Below the pieces are notes generated by a model. It saw only the letters and a program-made list of their open reading frames with translations, did not search any database and was not told the origin of the DNA. A program made the translations under genes and the position numbers. Of a stretch of 64,000 bases of DNA, positions 49,737 to 58,258 are shown one piece after another (the stretch's first letter is position 1; each line of letters starts with the position of its first letter). The stretch comes from Streptomyces brasiliensis (GTDB lineage Bacteria > Actinomycetota > Actinomycetes > Streptomycetales > Streptomycetaceae). The stretch spans positions 1 through 64,000 of the forward strand of contig NZ_BMQA01000016.1 of the NCBI RefSeq assembly GCF_014647875.1, read 5' to 3'.

Positions 49737-50672
49737 TCACCCCACCGCCGTCACCAGCGCCGCCCGCAAGTGTCCTCCCGACTCCGCCAGCAGCCGTGCC
49801 GCCGTCGGACCGTCGACCCGCGCCAGGATGACCAGGATCGCGTTCTTCACCTCGCCGCCCGTTTCCGTCAGCGCCCGCTCGATCTCCTCGTCCGTCGCTC
49901 CCGTGGCCAGGGCGACGATGCGGCGGGAGCGGGCGCGGAGCTTGTCGTTCGAGGCGCGTACGTCGACCATCAGGTTGCCGTACGTCTTGCCGAGCCGGAT
50001 CATCGTGATCGTCGACAGCATGTTGAGGACCAGCTTCTGCGCCGTGCCGGCCTTCAGGCGGGTGGAGCCGGTGAGCAGTTCCGGACCCACCACGATCTCC
50101 ACGCCGTGCTCGGCGGCAGCCGCGAGCGCGCTGCCGTCGTTGCACGCCAGTCCGACGGTCAGGGCGCCCAGGGCACGCGCATGCTCGACGGCACCGATCG
50201 CGTACGGCGTGCGCCCCGACGCGGAGATGCCGACCACCGTGTCGAGGGGTGCCAGCCCCAGCGCGTCGAGGTCGTCCCGGGCCAGCTCCTTGGAGTCCTC
50301 GGCGCCTTCGACGGACGTCACCATCGCCTCCGGCCCGCCCGCGATGAGGCCGACGACCTGCGAGGGGTCGGTGTTGAAGGTGGGCGGGCACTCGGACGCG
50401 TCCAGCACACCGAGGCGGCCCGCGGTGCCGGCGCCCGCGTAGATCAGCCGCCCGCCGCGCGCCATACGGTCGGCGATCGCGTCGATCGCGGCGGCGATCT
50501 CAGGCAGCCGCCGGGCGACGGCGTCGGCCACGCCCGCGTCCTCGCCGTTCATGAGCTGCGCGATGTCGAGCGTGGGAAGCCGGTCGATCTCGGCGAGTTC
50601 GGGACGGAAGGCTTCGGTGGTCAGCTGCTCCAACTCGGCGCGGAGACCACGGGGTTCGGACATGGGGCTCAT
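49737..50672 (-). CDS. murQ: N-acetylmuramic acid 6-phosphate etherase
   Basis: A 311-aa SIS-domain lyase that cleaves the lactyl ether of MurNAc-6-phosphate, giving GlcNAc-6-phosphate and D-lactate, feeding the NagA step encoded at 35788. Motifs are GAGTAGRLGVLDASECPPTFNTDP (catalytic Glu region), GISASGRTPYAIGA and STRLKAGTAQKLVLNMLST. ATG 50672 is used. It lies 46 bp downstream of an RpiR-type regulator on the same strand, as in murR-murQ units, and recycles cell-wall sugar. Confidence 0.95.
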   Translation of the reverse strand: MSPMSEPRGLRAELEQLTTEAFRPELAEIDRLPTLDIAQLMNGEDAGVADAVARRLPEIAAAIDAIADRMARGGRLIYAGAGTAGRLGVLDASECPPTFNTDPSQVVGLIAGGPEAMVTSVEGAEDSKELARDDLDALGLAPLDTVVGISASGRTPYAIGAVEHARALGALTVGLACNDGSALAAAAEHGVEIVVGPELLTGSTRLKAGTAQKLVLNMLSTITMIRLGKTYGNLMVDVRASNDKLRARSRRIVALATGATDEEIERALTETGGEVKNAILVILARVDGPTAARLLAESGGHLRAALVTAVG

Positions 50673-50718
50673 AGAAGGCGACTCTTTCCAACGCGGTTCC
50701 GTGCGGTTCCCTGCGGAT

Positions 50719-51657
50719 TCACTGGCTGCGCGGCGAACTCCGGTGGCGATGGGCCAGCGCCTCGTACGACGCGGCCAGCGCGGGCGCGGCCGACTCGTAC
50801 GTACGCTGCGCCACACCCACGAACAGGCAGTCCACCACGAGCAGTTGACTCGTCCGCGAGGACATCGCGGCGGGCCGCAGCTCGCTCTCCCGGGCGGTGG
50901 ACGTGGTGAGCACGTGATCGGCGTACTGCGTCACCGGCGAGTCCGGCCGGCCGGTGACGGCGATGGTCGTCGCCCCGTGCTCGAACGCGACCCGCAGCGG
51001 TTCGATGACGTCCCCCGTCGAACCGGAGTGCGTGATCGCGATCGCCACGTCCCCGGCGCGCAGCTGCACGGCGTTGGTGACGGCGAGGTGCGGATCGCTG
51101 TGCGCGTGCGCTATCAGCCCTATGCGCAGCAGCTTCTGGGTGAGGTCCTGGGCGACCAGCGCCGACGCGGCCATCCCGTACACGTCGGTCCGCCGCGCCG
51201 CGGCCAGCGCGTCGACGGCCGCGCCCAGCTGCGCGGTGTCGAGCCCGGCAGCCGTGTCGGCGAGTGTCTGCTGTTCGTCGTAGGCCAGCTTGGCGACCAC
51301 GTCGGCGATCGGGTCGTCGACCGCGATGTCCGTGGTGATGGCGGGGGCGCGGCCCGACTGCTGCTGCGCGGCCAGGCCCGCGAGGGCGAGGCGCAGATCG
51401 CGGTAGCCCGGATAGCCGAGCAGGCGCGCGGTCCGCACGACCGTGGCCTCGCTGGTGCCGGTGAGTTCGGCGAGGCCGGTGACCGTCAGGGCGGCACAGC
51501 CGGCCGGGTCGCCCGCGACGGCCTCGGCGACGCGCTGCATGGAGCGCGTCATGGAGGGCGCGAGCGTGCGCACCTTGGCGGCGAGGGCGGCCGGTGCGGG
51601 CGGCGCGCTGCCGGCGCCGGCCGAGCCTCCGAAAATTTCCTTCACGTCCTGGGTCAC
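50719..51657 (-). CDS. RpiR/MurR-type regulator with SIS domain
   Basis: A 312-aa regulator. The N-terminal HTH_6 domain is at about residues 28-105 (TRSMQRVAEAVAGDP...LTGTSEATVVRTARLLGYPGYRDLRLALAG) and the C-terminal SIS sugar-phosphate domain has ITHSGSTGDVIEPL and VTGRPDSPVTQYADHVL. By analogy with MurR it would repress murQ and respond to MurNAc-6-phosphate. GTG start 51657. Confidence 0.9.
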   Translation of the reverse strand: MTQDVKEIFGGSAGAGSAPPAPAALAAKVRTLAPSMTRSMQRVAEAVAGDPAGCAALTVTGLAELTGTSEATVVRTARLLGYPGYRDLRLALAGLAAQQQSGRAPAITTDIAVDDPIADVVAKLAYDEQQTLADTAAGLDTAQLGAAVDALAAARRTDVYGMAASALVAQDLTQKLLRIGLIAHAHSDPHLAVTNAVQLRAGDVAIAITHSGSTGDVIEPLRVAFEHGATTIAVTGRPDSPVTQYADHVLTTSTARESELRPAAMSSRTSQLLVVDCLFVGVAQRTYESAAPALAASYEALAHRHRSSPRSQ

Positions 51658-51660
51658 CTA

Positions 51661-51675
51661 TGAAAGATATTTTCG
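51661..51675. promoter_or_regulatory. Candidate RpiR operator
   Basis: TGAAAGATATTTTCG contains GAAA-N5-TTTC, an AT-rich inverted repeat in GC-rich surroundings, directly upstream of the regulator start at 51657. RpiR-family sites often have GAAA/TTTC half-sites; autoregulation is inferred. Confidence 0.5.
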
Positions 51676-51712
51676 GCTCGGTGTCGGGGTCAAGACCACG
51701 CACAATGGGGCC

Positions 51713-52093
51713 ATGGATCCCATTACCCCACTGGAACAGGCGTTGCACGCCGCGCGTGCCCTCGTGCTCGCCGATCTGGTCGCGGGCGAGGTCGCCGAGG
51801 CGGATGTCGTCTCGCTGGTCGAGGACTCGGTCGCCCAGCGCAGGTGGTGGGTGGAGCAGTGGCCGGACGGAGTCGAGTTCGTGGCCGGTCTGGTCGCGCA
51901 GGACGTCCAGGACGCGCTGCTGGAGCGGTACGGCCGCTGGCCGCTGTGCCCGGTCTGCGGTTCCGGGGACCCGCACGCGCTGGACGTCGAGCCGGAGCTC
52001 GGGCCCGATCCGCACTGGGTGTGCCACAAGGCGGGTGTGAAGGTCGCGGCGGTGGGGGCGCTGGGGCGGGCCGTGGGCGGGGTCTCCTCGTGA
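51713..52093 (+). CDS. Conserved hypothetical protein with zinc-knuckle-like CxxC
   Basis: A 126-aa cytoplasmic protein. The N-terminus is helical (LEQALHAARALVLADLVAG), the centre contains WPLCPVCGSGDPHALDVEPE, a Cys-x2-Cys pair, and a further Cys in HWVCHKAG, which together could bind zinc. No function known. It overlaps no other gene and is followed 10 bp later by the DUF4031 gene, so the two are probably cotranscribed. Confidence 0.72.
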   Translation: MDPITPLEQALHAARALVLADLVAGEVAEADVVSLVEDSVAQRRWWVEQWPDGVEFVAGLVAQDVQDALLERYGRWPLCPVCGSGDPHALDVEPELGPDPHWVCHKAGVKVAAVGALGRAVGGVSS

Positions 52094-52103
52094 GGCGCCG
52101 CCC

Positions 52104-52379
52104 GTGACCGTGTACATCGACCCGCCCGACTGGCCCGGCCACGGGCGGATGTGGTCGCACCTGGTGAGCGACGTGTCGTACGACGAACTGCACTGCTTCG
52201 CCGCCGCGTTGGGCCTGCCCCGCCGGGCCTTCGAGCGCGACCATTACGACATTCCGTCACACCGGTACGCGGACGCCGTCGCGGCGGGCGCGGTCGAGGT
52301 CAGGAGCCGCGAGGTGGTACGGCTCCTGCACGAGGCGGGCCTGCGCAGACCGAAAGGACGTCAGGTGCGGCGGACGTGA
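52104..52379 (+). CDS. DUF4031 protein
   Basis: A 91-aa DUF4031 protein. The family signature is VYIDPPDWPGHGRMWSHLVSDVSYDELHCFAAALGLP, followed by RRAFERDHYDIPSHRY. Members are small cytoplasmic proteins of unknown function. GTG start 52104. Confidence 0.88.
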   Translation: MTVYIDPPDWPGHGRMWSHLVSDVSYDELHCFAAALGLPRRAFERDHYDIPSHRYADAVAAGAVEVRSREVVRLLHEAGLRRPKGRQVRRT

Positions 52380-52413
52380 GGCGGGTGGGGCTGGTGAAAG
52401 CCGGCGGCGTTCG

Positions 52414-53520
52414 TCAGGCGCGGCGGACGTAGAGGAGCAATGAGCCGTCCGCCGCGTTGTGGTCCTTGTGAGCGGTCCGTTCCTCCGCCACGCTCGCCGG
52501 GGTGAAGCCCGCCCGGGACACCACGCGCTGTGAGGCCAGGTTGTCCGGTTCGATCGCCGCGCACAGCACCGACACGTCCTCGCGGGCCAGCGCCCATTCC
52601 GACAGCGCGCGCAACGCCTCCGTGGCATACCCCTGGCCACGCGCGCCCTCGGCGAGGTCGTACCCGATCTCGACACGGCCCTCCTCGTCCGGGGCGCCGT
52701 GGAAGCCGATGCCGCCGATCGCGCGGCCGTCGTCGTGCCTGACCAGCGCGAACAGCCCGAACTCGGGTCGCAGGACGCCCGCCTCGTACGCCTTGACCGT
52801 CATCCCGGCGGCCTCCCGCGTGCCCTGGTAGGGCCCGCCGTCGATCCACTCGAGTCCACCGTCGCCGCCCAGGCGCAGATCACGGGCCGCGCCGGGGCGC
52901 ACGCCGGTGAGGGTGAGGCGTTCGGCGGGGACGACGAGGTTGTTGTGCCAGCGCCACTCGGTGACGGGGGCGCGGCCGGGAAGCTCGCCGCGGCCGGTGG
53001 CCCACAGCAGGGTCGGCCAGGCGGCGGGTCCGGGCTGGACATGCGGAAAGATGCAGGCCAGGACGGCTTCCGTGAGTTCCTCGGAGGGCGCGTAGGTGAT
53101 CCCGAGGCCCTCGGCGATGTCATGCGTGTGCAGCAGCACTTCGGCGATGCCCATCGCGGCGAAGCCCTCGCGGTCCGCGCTGCGGAACGGGTACGGGTGA
53201 AAGGCGCGGACGTCACGCGGGGTGGTGCGGACGGTGGCGGCGAGCAGGGCGCCGGTCGTCTCGATGACGTGCAGCAGGTCCGTGTTGTCGGTGCCGTCGT
53301 CGAGGGTGAAGTCGAAGGGGACGTACGCGTCCTGGGCGCGGCCGGCCAGATTGGCGGCGTACGCGATCAGGTCCTCCGCGATGTGGAACGCCGCCGCGTG
53401 GCAACTCCACTCCACCCGCCCGGCCTTCACCTCTTCCCAGTCCCGGTCCACCGCCGTGCGCAGCGTCGCCAGACAGCTCGCCACGGCCTCGTCCACCTGA
53501 TCCCCACCCAGAGTTCGCAT
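52414..53520 (-). CDS. MDMPI/DinB-like domain fused to a GNAT acetyltransferase
   Basis: A 368-aa fusion. Residues about 1-200 look like a mycothiol-dependent maleylpyruvate isomerase/DinB-type four-helix bundle (WSCHAAAFHIAEDLIAYAANLAG, GIAEVLLHTHDIAEGLGI with candidate metal-binding His). Residues about 205-368 are a RimJ/RimL-type GNAT domain (GGIGFHGAPDEEGRVEIGYDLAEGARGQGYATEALRALSEWAL, EPDNLASQRVVSRAGF). The fusion suggests a mycothiol- or thiol-linked acetylation or detoxification; the substrate is unknown. ATG 53520. Confidence 0.83.
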   Translation of the reverse strand: MRTLGGDQVDEAVASCLATLRTAVDRDWEEVKAGRVEWSCHAAAFHIAEDLIAYAANLAGRAQDAYVPFDFTLDDGTDNTDLLHVIETTGALLAATVRTTPRDVRAFHPYPFRSADREGFAAMGIAEVLLHTHDIAEGLGITYAPSEELTEAVLACIFPHVQPGPAAWPTLLWATGRGELPGRAPVTEWRWHNNLVVPAERLTLTGVRPGAARDLRLGGDGGLEWIDGGPYQGTREAAGMTVKAYEAGVLRPEFGLFALVRHDDGRAIGGIGFHGAPDEEGRVEIGYDLAEGARGQGYATEALRALSEWALAREDVSVLCAAIEPDNLASQRVVSRAGFTPASVAEERTAHKDHNAADGSLLLYVRRA

Positions 53521-53530
53521 GGGCGGCACC

Positions 53531-54193
53531 CTAGGTGGCCGGGCCGGCCGGAGGCGACAGCATTTCCAGCTCGGACTCCATGTTGTAGCGGGCCGTAGCC
53601 TCCCACTCGGCCGCGCCGTAAGGAGTGTGGAACAGCCGTGGCAGGGCGAGGAGTTGACGCAGGACCTCGGCGCGGCCGGAGCGGAAGGCGTCGCTCGGCA
53701 CGAAGTGGTACTCCTCGCGGACGGCCGCGGTGTAGACGGCGTACGCGGACGGCGACGCGGCGAGGATCGCGAGATCGGCGTCGCACAGAACCTGACCGTC
53801 GCGGTCGTCGCCGGCGGGATCATGCCCGACGGTCAGCCGTACGAGCCGAGCGACGTCGGCGATCTTCGCCTCGCCGACCCCGGCCTCGGCGAGCGCCCGC
53901 TCGGCAAGCCGCGCGGACCGCTCCTCGTTCTCGGACCGGTCGGGCAGATAGACGGCGTCGTGGAACCAGGCGGCGAGCCGAACGACGTCCGGATCATCCG
54001 CGTAGGCCTCCAGCACGTCGACGTGATCGAGTACGGCGGTGAGATGCGTGAGCGTGTGGTAGTGCCGCTGCGGCTCCTGCCACCGGCCGAGCAGATTCTC
54101 GGCGTACGGCAACGGATCGGCCCCACCGCGATCCCCACGCACACCTTCCAGGGCACGGGTCCAACGGCTGCGCAGGGCGTCGAGATCGACCAT
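53531..54193 (-). CDS. HD-domain metal-dependent phosphohydrolase-like protein
   Basis: A 220-aa protein. HRHYHTLTHL-like histidines (PQRHYHTLTHLTAVLDHVDVL) and LAAWFHDAVYLPDRSENEERSARLAERAL give the HD signature, with a further VGHDPAGDDRDGQVLCDADLAILA Asp cluster. It belongs to the predicted metal-dependent HD phosphohydrolase group; the substrate is unknown. ATG 54193; the longer form from 54241 would overlap the divergent gene. It is 10 bp upstream of the MDMPI-GNAT gene on the same strand. Confidence 0.85.
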   Translation of the reverse strand: MVDLDALRSRWTRALEGVRGDRGGADPLPYAENLLGRWQEPQRHYHTLTHLTAVLDHVDVLEAYADDPDVVRLAAWFHDAVYLPDRSENEERSARLAERALAEAGVGEAKIADVARLVRLTVGHDPAGDDRDGQVLCDADLAILAASPSAYAVYTAAVREEYHFVPSDAFRSGRAEVLRQLLALPRLFHTPYGAAEWEATARYNMESELEMLSPPAGPAT

Positions 54194-54239
54194 GCCCTCA
54201 TTCTCGCGCGTGCGCGCCCGCGCCCCTAGCGTGGGCCGC

Positions 54240-54908
54240 ATGACTGACGTGCATGAAGTGCGTGATCCAGAGCTGCCAGGGCGGTTGTTGTCTGTCGAGC
54301 GGGATGCGTTGGTGCCCCTGTTGCGGGGGCGGGACGACGCTGATTTCGCGCGGGAGACCGCCGCGTGTCCCGGGTGGACCGTGCGGGACGTGCTCGCTCA
54401 CTGCTCCGCCGCGTTGATGCGGGTGGTGGAGAGCCGGTACGAGAAGGACGTGTTCTCGCCCGCGGCGAACGACCGGGACATCGCCGAGCGGGCCGGGTGG
54501 TCCAACGGGCAGGTCGTCGACGAGCTGGAGCGCGGGATGACCGAGGCCGGGCCGGTGATCGCCGCGGCGGGTGGTGTGCTCGATCTGATCGGGCTCGGCG
54601 AGTGGGTGCACGCCGGTGATGTGCGGGACGCTCTCGGCGAGCCCGGCGCCTACACCGGGGACGGTCTGCCGTACGCCCTCACCCTGCTGGCCCGTGCCAC
54701 CCGGGAGAAGGGGCACCCGCCGCTGCATGCCGACCTCGACGATGTCGACGAGCCGCTGCTCCTCGGCGCGGCGAGCGGCACGCGGACGCCGGCGCGGTTC
54801 ATCGGCGACGCCGCCACACTCGTACGGCTGTACTCGGGACGACCGCTCGACGGGGCGGTGTACGAACTCGTCGGAGCGGAGGCGGGACGGCTGAACATCT
54901 TCGGGTGA
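54240..54908 (+). CDS. Maleylpyruvate isomerase-family protein
   Basis: A 222-aa actinobacterial MDMPI/TIGR03083-type protein. The N-terminal helix bundle has RETAACPGWTVRDVLAHCSAALMRV and GEWVHAGDVRDALGEPGAY, with the three His typical of the metal site (AHC, WVHAGD and nearby), and an SCP2-like C-terminus (RPLDGAVYELVGAEAGRLNIFG). Members are mycothiol- or metal-dependent enzymes of mostly unknown substrate. Divergent from the HD gene, 46 bp apart. Confidence 0.85.
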   Translation: MTDVHEVRDPELPGRLLSVERDALVPLLRGRDDADFARETAACPGWTVRDVLAHCSAALMRVVESRYEKDVFSPAANDRDIAERAGWSNGQVVDELERGMTEAGPVIAAAGGVLDLIGLGEWVHAGDVRDALGEPGAYTGDGLPYALTLLARATREKGHPPLHADLDDVDEPLLLGAASGTRTPARFIGDAATLVRLYSGRPLDGAVYELVGAEAGRLNIFG

Positions 54909-54964
54909 CGAGCCCCATGACGGGGGTGATCTCGCGGTGCCGTGCCTTCCCGACGTACCCTGAT

Positions 54965-54980
54965 ATTGGACTAGACCTGT
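54965..54980. promoter_or_regulatory. DasR dre-like site upstream of cutC
   Basis: ATTGGACTAGACCTGT matches the dre consensus at 13 of 16 positions, including the ACTAGACC-type palindromic core. It lies 35 bp before the cutC start, over the likely promoter. Confidence 0.65.
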
Positions 54981-55014
54981 AGCCGCTCCAGGGAACACCG
55001 ACGGAAGGGGTCCT

Positions 55015-55716
55015 ATGAGCACGCGTGCAGTCCTGGAGGTGATCGCCCTCGGCGCCGAGGACGCGGTCGCCGCCCAGGCCGGAGGCGCGGACCGCCTCGA
55101 GCTGGTCACCGACATGGCGGCCGACGGGCTGACCCCGTCGGCCGAGACCTTCGCGGGGATCCGTGCCGCCGTCGACATCGACCTGCGCGTGATGCTGCGG
55201 CTCTCGGACGGGTTCTCGGCGGGCGGCTCTGCCGGGGCGGACCGGCTCGTGCGGGTGGCCCGGGAACTGCGCGGGGCCGGCGCCGATCAGTTCGTGCTCG
55301 GGTTCCTGGACACGGACGGCGGGGTCGACCTGGACACGGTGGAGCGGATCGTCGCGGAGCTCGGCGGCTGCCGGTGGACCTTCCACCGTGCGATCGACCG
55401 CGCCGCCGACCGCGACGCCCTGCGCAAGCAGCTGGCCGATCTGCCGGGGCTGGACAACTACCTGACCGCGGGGTCACCGGCCGGTGTGGACGACGGTCTC
55501 GCCACGCTGTGCGCCGAGGCGCGGAGAGACGGAGAGCCGGGGTACGAGCCGACGATCCTCGTGGGCGGCGGGCTGCGGCTGGAGCATGTGCCGACCCTTC
55601 GGGACGCCGGGATCGACGCGTTCCACATCGGAGGCGCGGCCCGGCCCCAGGGCTGGGCGGGGCCGGTGTCCGCGGCGGCCGTGCGGGAGTGGCGGCGGGT
55701 GCTGGACGAGGGGTGA
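55015..55716 (+). CDS. cutC: CutC-family protein
   Basis: A 233-aa TIM-barrel protein of the CutC family. Signatures are LEVIALGAEDAVAAQAGGADRLELVTDMAADGLTPS, FHRAIDRAADRDALRKQL, YLTAGSPAGVDDGL and ILVGGGLRLEHVPTLRDAGIDAFHIGGAARP. The name comes from copper tolerance in E. coli, but that role is disputed and several members are more likely sugar- or phosphosugar-related. A DasR-like site upstream supports a link to amino-sugar metabolism. ATG 55015 with GGAAGGGG upstream. Confidence 0.92.
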   Translation: MSTRAVLEVIALGAEDAVAAQAGGADRLELVTDMAADGLTPSAETFAGIRAAVDIDLRVMLRLSDGFSAGGSAGADRLVRVARELRGAGADQFVLGFLDTDGGVDLDTVERIVAELGGCRWTFHRAIDRAADRDALRKQLADLPGLDNYLTAGSPAGVDDGLATLCAEARRDGEPGYEPTILVGGGLRLEHVPTLRDAGIDAFHIGGAARPQGWAGPVSAAAVREWRRVLDEG

Positions 55717-55731
55717 CCCGCCGCCGCGGTC

Positions 55732-57774
55732 TCAGGCCAACTGCTCCGGCAACGGCGCCGTATGCGTCACGATCAGCCCCGACACCGCTCGGGTCAGGGC
55801 AACGTACAGCCGTCGCAGTCCCGTCCGTTCGTCCGGCTCGCCGTCGACCACCGCCTGTGGTTCGTCCAGGACGACGTAGTCGTACTCCAGGCCCTTGGCG
55901 AGGGAGGCCGGGACCAGGGTCAGGCGGGTGTCGCGGGTGGTCTCCTCGCCGGGGGACAGGTACGTGACCCCCGCCGAGGCGAGCGCCTCGGACAGCGCCG
56001 GGATCCGGGCGTCCGCGGCGATCAGGCCCGTCGACCCCTCATTGCGCAGCAACTCCTCGCAGGCGCCGACCAGTTCAGCCGGATCACTGACGTGCCGGAC
56101 CTCGAAGAAGCCCGGGTTCTCGCGGACCGACGCGACCGGCGCGAGGCCCGGCGCGATGTGCGGGAGCAGCCGGGAGGCGTACGTGATGACGTCCGTCGGG
56201 ACACGGAAACCGGCCGTCAGCTCCTCGATCACGCCGTCGCTCTTGCCCAGGTGGGCCAGCGCCTCGCCCCAGCTCCGGGTCGCCCACGGCGTGGTGCCCT
56301 GTGCCAGGTCGCCGAGGACCGTCGCGCTGCCGGTGGTGCAGCGGCGGCCGACGGCCCGGTACTGCATCGGCGAGAGGTCCTGCGCCTCGTCCAGGACGAC
56401 GTGCCCGAGGGAGTGCGTGCGCTGGACCAGGTCCGTCGCCTCGTCGATCAGCACCGCGTCCGCCGCCGACCACTTGGCCGACTTCACGCTGCGCACCGGC
56501 TTCGCCCACAGGATCGTCTTCTGCTCGTCCTCGGTGAGGATCCCGTCCGCGTGCATCGCGAGGAAGTCGCCGTCCGTCAGCAGCCGCAGCACCAGCTTCG
56601 CCGGGTCGACCGGCGGCCAGATCTCCTTGACCGCCGCCTTCACCGCGCTGCCCCGGGCCACCGCGTCCTGGACCCGGTCGTCCGGCGCCTCCCCGGACCT
56701 TTCCATCTGCACCAGCACCGCGTGCGCGATGCGCTGCGGCAGGGCCTCGCGGGCGGCGCCGTACCGAATCTCCCGGGCCAGCAACTCCCGCACGATCTCC
56801 TCGAGTTCGTACGCCGGAACACGCCACCGCCGTGACCCGCGCACGACCACGACCGGCTCCGTCGGCATGGTCACATGCGACTGGACGGCCCGGCGCAGCA
56901 CCTCCGCCATCCTCGCGTCGCCCTTGACGATCGCGGCGGCCGCGTCGTCCGTGCCGCGCACCTCGACGTCCCGCGCGACCAGGTCGCCGACCGTCGCCTG
57001 CCGCACGGCAAGCTCGCCCAGCGCGGGCAGCACCTGCTCGATGTAGTGCAGGAACGACCGGTTCGGCCCGATCACCAGCGTGCCGGTGCGGGCCAGTCGC
57101 TCGCGGTGGGCGTACAGGAGATAGGCGACCCGGTGCAGGCCGACAGCGGTCTTCCCGGTACCGGGGCCTCCCTGCACACACACGGTGCCCGACAGCCCGG
57201 ACCGTACGATCTCGTCCTGCTCGGGCTGGATGGTGGCGACGATGTCACGCATCGGGCCGACGCGCGGGCGCTCGATCTCCTGCTGGAGCAGCTTGCTGGT
57301 GCGGGCCGCCTCGGCCGGGTCGGAAAGGTGCTCGTCCTCGTACGCCGTGAGGTCGCCGCCGGTGTAGCCGAAGCGGCGGCGCAGCGCGATGTCCATCGGG
57401 TCCTTCTTGGAGGCCCGGTAGAACGGCTGCGAGACGGGCGCGCGCCAGTCGATGACCATCGGGTCGCCGTCCGCGTCGTGCACATGCCGCCGCCCGATGT
57501 AGAAGCGCTCGCCCTCCGCGCCCTCCGCCTGCTCGGCGCCGGGTGCGTGCAGATAGTCGAGGCGGCCGAAGAACAGGGGGGTGTCGCTGAGGTCGGCCAG
57601 CGCCTTGATGCGCTCCTCGATCTGGCGGGCGAGGACTTCGGCGTTCACCCAGTTCGCGGTGACGTCGCTGATGTCGAGCGACTCGACGTCCTCGCGCATG
57701 GCGCGCAGGGCGGAGCGGGAGGAGGCGAGGTGGGAACGCTCTCGGGAGAGGGGGTTGTCGGCGGGCGCGGACAA
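55732..57774 (-). CDS. helD: HelD-like superfamily 1 helicase (RNA polymerase recycling)
   Basis: A 680-aa UvrD/Rep-type ATPase. Walker A is GGPGTGKTAVGLHR, motif II VVLDEAQDLSPMQYRAVGRR, motif III-like TVLGDLAQGTTPWATRSW, and the C-terminal domain ends LRRLYVALTRAVSGLIVTH. The long N-terminal helical arm (residues about 1-75) and FYIGRRHVHDADGDPMVIDWRAPVSQPFYRAS are hallmarks of HelD, which binds RNA polymerase, clears DNA and in some actinobacteria gives rifampicin tolerance (HelR). No rifamycin-associated element is seen upstream. Start ATG 57774. It converges on cutC (15 bp between stops). Confidence 0.9.
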   Translation of the reverse strand: MSAPADNPLSRERSHLASSRSALRAMREDVESLDISDVTANWVNAEVLARQIEERIKALADLSDTPLFFGRLDYLHAPGAEQAEGAEGERFYIGRRHVHDADGDPMVIDWRAPVSQPFYRASKKDPMDIALRRRFGYTGGDLTAYEDEHLSDPAEAARTSKLLQQEIERPRVGPMRDIVATIQPEQDEIVRSGLSGTVCVQGGPGTGKTAVGLHRVAYLLYAHRERLARTGTLVIGPNRSFLHYIEQVLPALGELAVRQATVGDLVARDVEVRGTDDAAAAIVKGDARMAEVLRRAVQSHVTMPTEPVVVVRGSRRWRVPAYELEEIVRELLAREIRYGAAREALPQRIAHAVLVQMERSGEAPDDRVQDAVARGSAVKAAVKEIWPPVDPAKLVLRLLTDGDFLAMHADGILTEDEQKTILWAKPVRSVKSAKWSAADAVLIDEATDLVQRTHSLGHVVLDEAQDLSPMQYRAVGRRCTTGSATVLGDLAQGTTPWATRSWGEALAHLGKSDGVIEELTAGFRVPTDVITYASRLLPHIAPGLAPVASVRENPGFFEVRHVSDPAELVGACEELLRNEGSTGLIAADARIPALSEALASAGVTYLSPGEETTRDTRLTLVPASLAKGLEYDYVVLDEPQAVVDGEPDERTGLRRLYVALTRAVSGLIVTHTAPLPEQLA

Positions 57775-58057
57775 GGGAGGGCCTCCTGATCTTCCGTGAC
57801 TGTGGGGCCGGCCGGTTTCCGTCCGGTCGGCTGCACTCCGTGAGGGAGGCGGGCAAGAGCGGAGATTTTAGTGAGGGCGGGGGCCGGGGGCCAATCGTTT
57901 TCCCGCGGACTGTTTCGTGCCGCTTGCTCCCCGTCCCCTAGGGGACGCGTCTCCCCGGCACAGGGGCGCGGGTCCCTCCACGGGTGGACGGAGAGATGCC
58001 GGAGATTGCCCCTGGAGACCGATGCCGCCCTTATGTCCCTGGAGCGACCATGGAGAC

Positions 58058-58240
58058 ATGAGCGCAGCAACCATCCATCCGGTCCCCGCCCGCCCCACGG
58101 GCGCGACGGCCATCGACGAAACCGTCCGTCGGCACCGCCTGGGCGACGCCCTGCGGGCCCTGAAGGTGTTCGCGGAGGCGGCGTTCGGTGTCGTCATCCT
58201 CGGCGAGTACGGCGAGGAGGCGGGCGTACGCCGAAAGTAA
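58058..58240 (+). CDS. Small conserved protein
   Basis: A 60-aa protein: a Thr/Pro-rich N-terminus, then two probable helices (DETVRRHRLGDALRALKVFAEAAF and GVVILGEYGEEAG). Streptomyces have small families of this form, function unknown. ATG 58058; a GGAG lies 6 nt upstream (58051-58054). It lies 18 bp before the mannosyltransferase gene and probably shares its transcript. Confidence 0.7.
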   Translation: MSAATIHPVPARPTGATAIDETVRRHRLGDALRALKVFAEAAFGVVILGEYGEEAGVRRK

Positions 58241-58258
58241 TCACATAGGTTCACGTCC

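Noticed and set aside
57775..58057. Rifamycin-associated element upstream of the HelD-like gene
   Set aside because: I looked for the palindromic motif known before HelR-type genes and did not see it, so rifampicin-inducible resistance is not claimed.
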